NCBI GenBank assembly: GCA_016844515.1
Contig: JAERMP010000073.1
Location: forward strand, 1 to 9,086
Direction of reading: 5' to 3'
Source: Thermoleophilia bacterium
GTDB lineage: Bacteria; Actinomycetota; Thermoleophilia; Gaiellales; Gaiellaceae
DNA length: 9,086 nucleotides
Below the pieces are notes generated by a model that saw nothing but the letters and a program-made list of their open reading frames with translations, did no database searches and had not been told where the DNA came from. A program made the position numbers and the translations under genes. Below, one piece after another: positions 6,125 through 9,086 of this stretch (the first letter of the stretch is position 1; the number at the start of each line of letters is the position of its first letter).

Positions 6125-6752
6125 GACCGAACAGCGGTAGACATGGCTCGAGCCCGGCGATCTCAACGGGCATCGGGCAATGCCATGCGGCGCGTTCGAT
6201 CTCGACGCCGTGCTCGGGGACGGGATAGCCCCGCGGGCTTTTCGTGCCGATGCCCGTTTCCCGATAGCCGAGCTTCTCCGAGACTCGGCGCGAGGCTTCG
6301 TTGTCCTCGAGCCAGGTGGACTCCGCTGCCACCGCTCCGAGGCCGCGGAACGCAAGCTCGAGCACTGCCGCGCGCATCTCCGTGCCAAGCCCGCGTCCTT
6401 GGTAGTCACGGCCGAGCCACGAGCCGGTGCCGACCCAGCGCCTGTCCGCGAACTGGTTCGCGAAGATCCCCTGTGTCCCCGCGAGCTCACCGCGCGCCCA
6501 TACGAGGAGGTTCAGGTCCCAGCTGTCCGGCGACCAGTCGGCCAAGTGCCGCTCGTGGAACGCCACGAAATCGGCCAGGAAGTCGGGCTCTCCGATGCGG
6601 TCGGACCATGCGACCGCGAAGGGCATCTCGTGCGGCGGGTGTACGCCTCGCTCCGCGAGGTGGCCGAGCGCGACGAGCTCCTCCTGCGAGCCGAGTCTGA
6701 GCTCGAGACGAGGCGTCCTGACGCGCAGGCCGTAGAGCGGCGCCGTGCCCAC
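6096..6752 (-). CDS. GNAT family N-acetyltransferase, RimJ/RimL-like
   Basis: The 218-residue product looks like a GNAT enzyme transferring an acetyl group from acetyl-CoA to an unknown amine. The N-terminus TPRLELRL is typical of RimJ/RimL-type members. The acetyl-CoA loop is YQGRGLG (residues 117-123) after GSWLGRD, followed by the helix TEMRAAVLELAF, then STWLEDNEASRRVSEKLGYRE, the usual C-terminal GNAT signature. The GTG start at 6752 is inferred because its first base is the last base of the ndh stop (TAGTG), implying coupled translation; the frame stays open further upstream inside ndh, but that stretch shows no family similarity. The C-terminal 20 or so residues run past the conserved fold, and the gene end overlaps the ligD 3' end. 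The substrate cannot be told from sequence. Confidence 0.88.
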   Translation of the reverse strand: MGTAPLYGLRVRTPRLELRLGSQEELVALGHLAERGVHPPHEMPFAVAWSDRIGEPDFLADFVAFHERHLADWSPDSWDLNLLVWARGELAGTQGIFANQFADRRWVGTGSWLGRDYQGRGLGTEMRAAVLELAFRGLGAVAAESTWLEDNEASRRVSEKLGYRETGIGTKSPRGYPVPEHGVEIERAAWHCPMPVEIAGLEPCLPLFGLSEEPSAPA

Positions 6753-8005
6753 TAGTCGCCGAGCCGCCGCGGATGGCCGAGTACGGAGAGCTCCACGATG
6801 TCCCGGCGGAAGAAGAGCGCGACCGTCCAGTCGAGGACGACGCGAAGCTTCCTCGAGGCGAGCGGGAGCTGGTACAGGTGGTAGGTGCGGGCTACCCACC
6901 AGCCGAGGAAGCCGCGCAGTCGGACTCCGGGGATCTCGGCAATGCCCTTGTGGTATCCGAGCGTCGCCACCTGGCCGAGCATCCGGTAGCCGTACGGCCT
7001 AGGTGAGCCCGTGAGGTTCTTCGCGAGTCGGCGTGCCTGGCGCAGAGCGTGCTGGCACGTCGGCGGATCGGTCGCGCCGGGGGTGCGCGTGTTCACGACT
7101 GCGGCGCAATCACCCAGAGCCCAGACGTTCTTGCACCCCTCCACGCGCAGCGTCGCGTCGATCAGCACGCGTCCTCGCTCATCGAGAGGGAGCCGCAGCT
7201 CTGCGAGGAGGGGGTGGGGCCGTACGCCCGCCGACCATACGAGCGTGCGGGCGGGCACGCGCGCTCCGTCCGAGAGCACCGCTTCGTGCCCGTCATACGA
7301 CTCGAGGGTCGTCTCGACGTGGATCTCGACGCCACGCCGCGCGAGGTGGCCGGCCGCGTACTCACCGAGCCGCCTAGGTATCTCCGGGAGGATCTTCGGG
7401 GCCGCGTCGACGAGGACCCACCGCTGCGGCACGTCCCGGAGGTTCGGGTAGAAGCGCAGCGCCGCATGCGCGAGGTCGTTCAGCTCTGCAAGCGCCTCGA
7501 CCCCCGCGTAGCCGGCGCCGACGAAGACGAAGCCGAGCTCCTCCGAGGCGTCGGCGGGATGGATCGAAGCGCGCTCGAGTTGTTGCAAGAGCCGGTTCCT
7601 AAGAGCGATCGCATCGGCGAGGTCCTTGAACCCAATCCCGTGTTCGGCGAGGCCAGGAATCGGGAGGAAACGTGTGACCGCGCCCAGTGCGATCACGAGA
7701 CGTTCGTAGGCGATCTCGCAAGGCCCCGCGAGCGTCTCGGCAACCACGACCCCTCGTTCTGCGTCGAGTCCGGTAGCTCGCCCCAGTAGGAGCTCCGAGT
7801 ACGGGCACATTTGGCGGAGCGGGACGACGACGTGGCGGGGCTCGAGAGTGCCGGCCCCCGCTTCCGGGAGGAGTGGCGTGTAGAGCATGTAGTTCTCGGG
7901 CGAGACGATCGTCGCGCCGTGCCGCTTGAGGAGCCGCGCGACATAGCTTCCGGCGAACCCGCCGCCGAGAATGAGCGTCCCGCCGCGCGCCTCCCGTCGC
8001 TCCAC
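6752..8005 (-). CDS. ndh: Type II NADH dehydrogenase-like FAD-dependent oxidoreductase
   Basis: NDH-2 enzymes pass electrons from NADH to membrane quinone without pumping protons. The 417 residues show an FAD-binding Rossmann motif LILGGGFAGSYVA (11-23), NYMLYTPLLPEAGAG, RLVIALGAV, a second nucleotide-binding motif FVGAGYAGVEAL (161-172), VWSAGVRPHPL, and the FAD-contacting VWALGDCAA (294-302). PPTCQHALRQARRLAKNL follows, a region that contacts quinone in the family. The C-terminal part (about 360-405) carries WW, RTYHLYQLP, KLRVVLDWT and LFFRRDIVEL, close to actinobacterial Ndh and likely membrane-associating; no clear transmembrane helix is present. The start is GTG with no Shine-Dalgarno. 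It lies 5 bp from the divergent LOG gene and is coupled to the GNAT gene downstream. A related ferredoxin- or other quinone-linked role cannot be excluded. Confidence 0.9.
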   Translation of the reverse strand: MERREARGGTLILGGGFAGSYVARLLKRHGATIVSPENYMLYTPLLPEAGAGTLEPRHVVVPLRQMCPYSELLLGRATGLDAERGVVVAETLAGPCEIAYERLVIALGAVTRFLPIPGLAEHGIGFKDLADAIALRNRLLQQLERASIHPADASEELGFVFVGAGYAGVEALAELNDLAHAALRFYPNLRDVPQRWVLVDAAPKILPEIPRRLGEYAAGHLARRGVEIHVETTLESYDGHEAVLSDGARVPARTLVWSAGVRPHPLLAELRLPLDERGRVLIDATLRVEGCKNVWALGDCAAVVNTRTPGATDPPTCQHALRQARRLAKNLTGSPRPYGYRMLGQVATLGYHKGIAEIPGVRLRGFLGWWVARTYHLYQLPLASRKLRVVLDWTVALFFRRDIVELSVLGHPRRLGD

Positions 8006-8010
8006 GCGTC

Positions 8011-8466
8011 ATGCTTAGCACGGTGGTGCGTCAAGTGTCGGTGATCGGGAGCGGGGCGGACTGGGAGGACGCCGCGGAGGAGGTCGGACGCCTGCTGGCG
8101 GAGCGCGGCTGCACAGTCGTGACGGGCGGCCTCGGCGAGGTCATGGCCGCGGCCCATCGTGGCGCGAAGGCGGCCGGCGGGACGACGATCGCGATCCTTC
8201 CAGGTGAAGACCGCAGCGCGGCGAACCCGTGGGCCGATCACGTGGTGGTCACGGGTATCGGCCATGCGCGGAACCTTGCGTTAGCCGCGTCCGGCGACGC
8301 GGTGATCGCGGTTGGTGGAAGCTACGGCACGATCGCCGAGATGGCGCTGGCCCTGCGTCTGGGCCGAACGGTGGTCGCTCTCGCGGGCGCTCCTGAGGTC
8401 GAAGGAGCGCTTCGCGTCGAGACCCCTGACGAGGCGGTCGACCTGGCGCTACGAGACCTCGGCTAA
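8011..8466 (+). CDS. TIGR00725-type LOG family protein (SLOG superfamily)
   Basis: This 151-residue protein has a Rossmann-like nucleotide-binding fold: VSVIGSGAD at the N-terminus, LAERGCTVVTGGLGEVMAAAHRGAK, GGTTIAILPGED, GHARNLALAASGDAVIAVGGSYGTIAEMALAL. The GGxxGTxxE motif is a LOG/SLOG signature, but this short subfamily is not the plant cytokinin-activating enzyme and its role is unknown. The ATG at 8011 is five bases from the divergent ndh start and has no Shine-Dalgarno; GTG codons at 8023 or 8026, just before RQVSVIG, are possible starts. The 3' end overlaps the convergent sigma factor gene by 18 bases. Confidence 0.87.
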   Translation: MLSTVVRQVSVIGSGADWEDAAEEVGRLLAERGCTVVTGGLGEVMAAAHRGAKAAGGTTIAILPGEDRSAANPWADHVVVTGIGHARNLALAASGDAVIAVGGSYGTIAEMALALRLGRTVVALAGAPEVEGALRVETPDEAVDLALRDLG

Positions 8467-9086
8467 GCGGCGTTCGAGGTAGCGCGTCTCGGACTCGTTT
8501 GCGGTGAGCTCGAGCGCGAGCCGATACTCGGCCGCGGCTTCTGCGCGCAGGTCGAGGCGCCGATAGAGATCCGCACGCGCGGCGTGCAGGAGGTGGTAAC
8601 CGTCGAGTCCCTCGATCCCGTCCAGCATGGCGAGGCCTTCCTCCACACGGCTCGAGAGTGCCACGGCGACCGCTCTGTTCAGTTGGACCACAGGTGACGG
8701 ATCGAGAACTGCCAGCCCATCGTAGAGTAGAACGATCTCGCTCCAGGGCCGGCCCTCGGCGTGCGCCGCCGCGATTGCGGCCTGGAGCTGGTACGGGCCG
8801 GGCCGCCGCAGCGATACCGCGCGCTCGAGCATCCGCAGACCCTCGTCGATGCGGTTGCGATCCCAGAGCGAGCGGTCCTGATCCTCGAGGAGAACGAGCT
8901 CGCCGTCGGCATCAACCCGTGCGGCGCGGCGCGAGTCCTGGAGCAGCATGAGCGCCAGGAGCCCGAACACCTCCGGCTCGTCGGGCATGAGCACTGCGAG
9001 CAGCTTGCCGAGACGGATCGCTTCGTCGCAGAGCTCCTCTCGCACGTGGTCGGCTCCAGCGGTGGCGGCGTACCCCTCGTTGAACA
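8449..9086 (-). CDS. ECF RNA polymerase sigma factor, C-terminal part (5' truncated)
   Basis: The frame is open to the right edge, entering with FNEGYAATAG, which matches the FNEGY motif just after region 4 of ECF sigma factors with long C-terminal domains (the ECF42/SigI-like, DUF6596-containing type). About 212 residues are visible: EAIRLGKLLAVLMPDEPEVFGLLALMLL, ARVDADGELVLLEDQDRSLWD, RPGPYQLQAAIAAAHAEG, LDPSPVVQLNRAVAVA, GYHLLHAARADLYRRL, then a TPR-like AAAEYRLALELTANE ending YLERRLAEVS. The sigma2 and sigma4 regions that contact promoter DNA lie beyond the window. Sigma factors of this type are often encoded beside YCII/DGPF-domain proteins; that neighbour would be off the right edge. 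Its targets cannot be inferred here. Confidence 0.92.
   Translation of the reverse strand, partial: FNEGYAATAGADHVREELCDEAIRLGKLLAVLMPDEPEVFGLLALMLLQDSRRAARVDADGELVLLEDQDRSLWDRNRIDEGLRMLERAVSLRRPGPYQLQAAIAAAHAEGRPWSEIVLLYDGLAVLDPSPVVQLNRAVAVALSSRVEEGLAMLDGIEGLDGYHLLHAARADLYRRLDLRAEAAAEYRLALELTANESETRYLERRLAEVS

Noticed and set aside
6753..6899. Upstream 49-residue extension of the GNAT gene inside ndh
   Set aside because: It lies in the ndh coding region, is Pro/Arg-rich without family similarity, and the TAGTG junction provides a natural start.

Overview
The window is GC-rich chromosomal DNA with strong G/C bias at third codon positions and frequent GTG starts. Several genes lack a Shine-Dalgarno sequence but have a TANNNT-like hexamer a few bases before the start. 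Gene content (Asp23-family protein, four-cysteine L28, stand-alone AccA, PE-LIG-POL LigD, actinobacterial-type NDH-2, ECF sigma factor with a C-terminal helical-repeat domain) suggests a deep-branching Actinomycetota, perhaps Thermoleophilia (Gaiellales/Solirubrobacterales-like). That placement is inference, not proof. All genes belong to recognisable families. I see no phage, CRISPR, defence island, tRNA or rRNA.

Positions 1-1792 are the end of a riboflavin operon: a 5'-truncated bifunctional ribBA, then ribH, joined by a GTGA stop/start overlap. The RibBA synthase half has Gln where the family's metal-binding His is expected. RibH carries a very acidic N-terminal extension of about 110 residues. 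Positions 1779-1998 hold two copies of an 89-bp direct repeat. Copy 1 begins inside the last ribH codons, and copy 2 is interrupted by a perfectly bounded 35-nt hairpin. Next come rpmB (L28) and an Asp23/YloU-like gene. A 168-bp imperfect palindrome with 15-bp perfect terminal inverted repeats ending in CTAG fills the whole gap to accA. It contains the Asp23 stop codon and the only Shine-Dalgarno-like sequence of accA.

Positions 3824-6124 encode a three-domain LigD (phosphoesterase, ligase, polymerase) for Ku-dependent end joining; no Ku gene is present in the window. On the minus strand, an NDH-2-type dehydrogenase (6752-8005) and a GNAT acetyltransferase (6096-6752) form a tight two-gene unit whose end overlaps ligD. 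A LOG-family gene (8011-8466) starts only 5 bp from the ndh start in the opposite direction. Its 3' end overlaps that of a truncated ECF sigma factor gene that runs off the right edge.

The least ordinary parts are the repeat and palindrome structures around rpmB and accA, the RibH extension and the RibBA His-to-Gln change. The rest is ordinary core metabolism, translation and repair.
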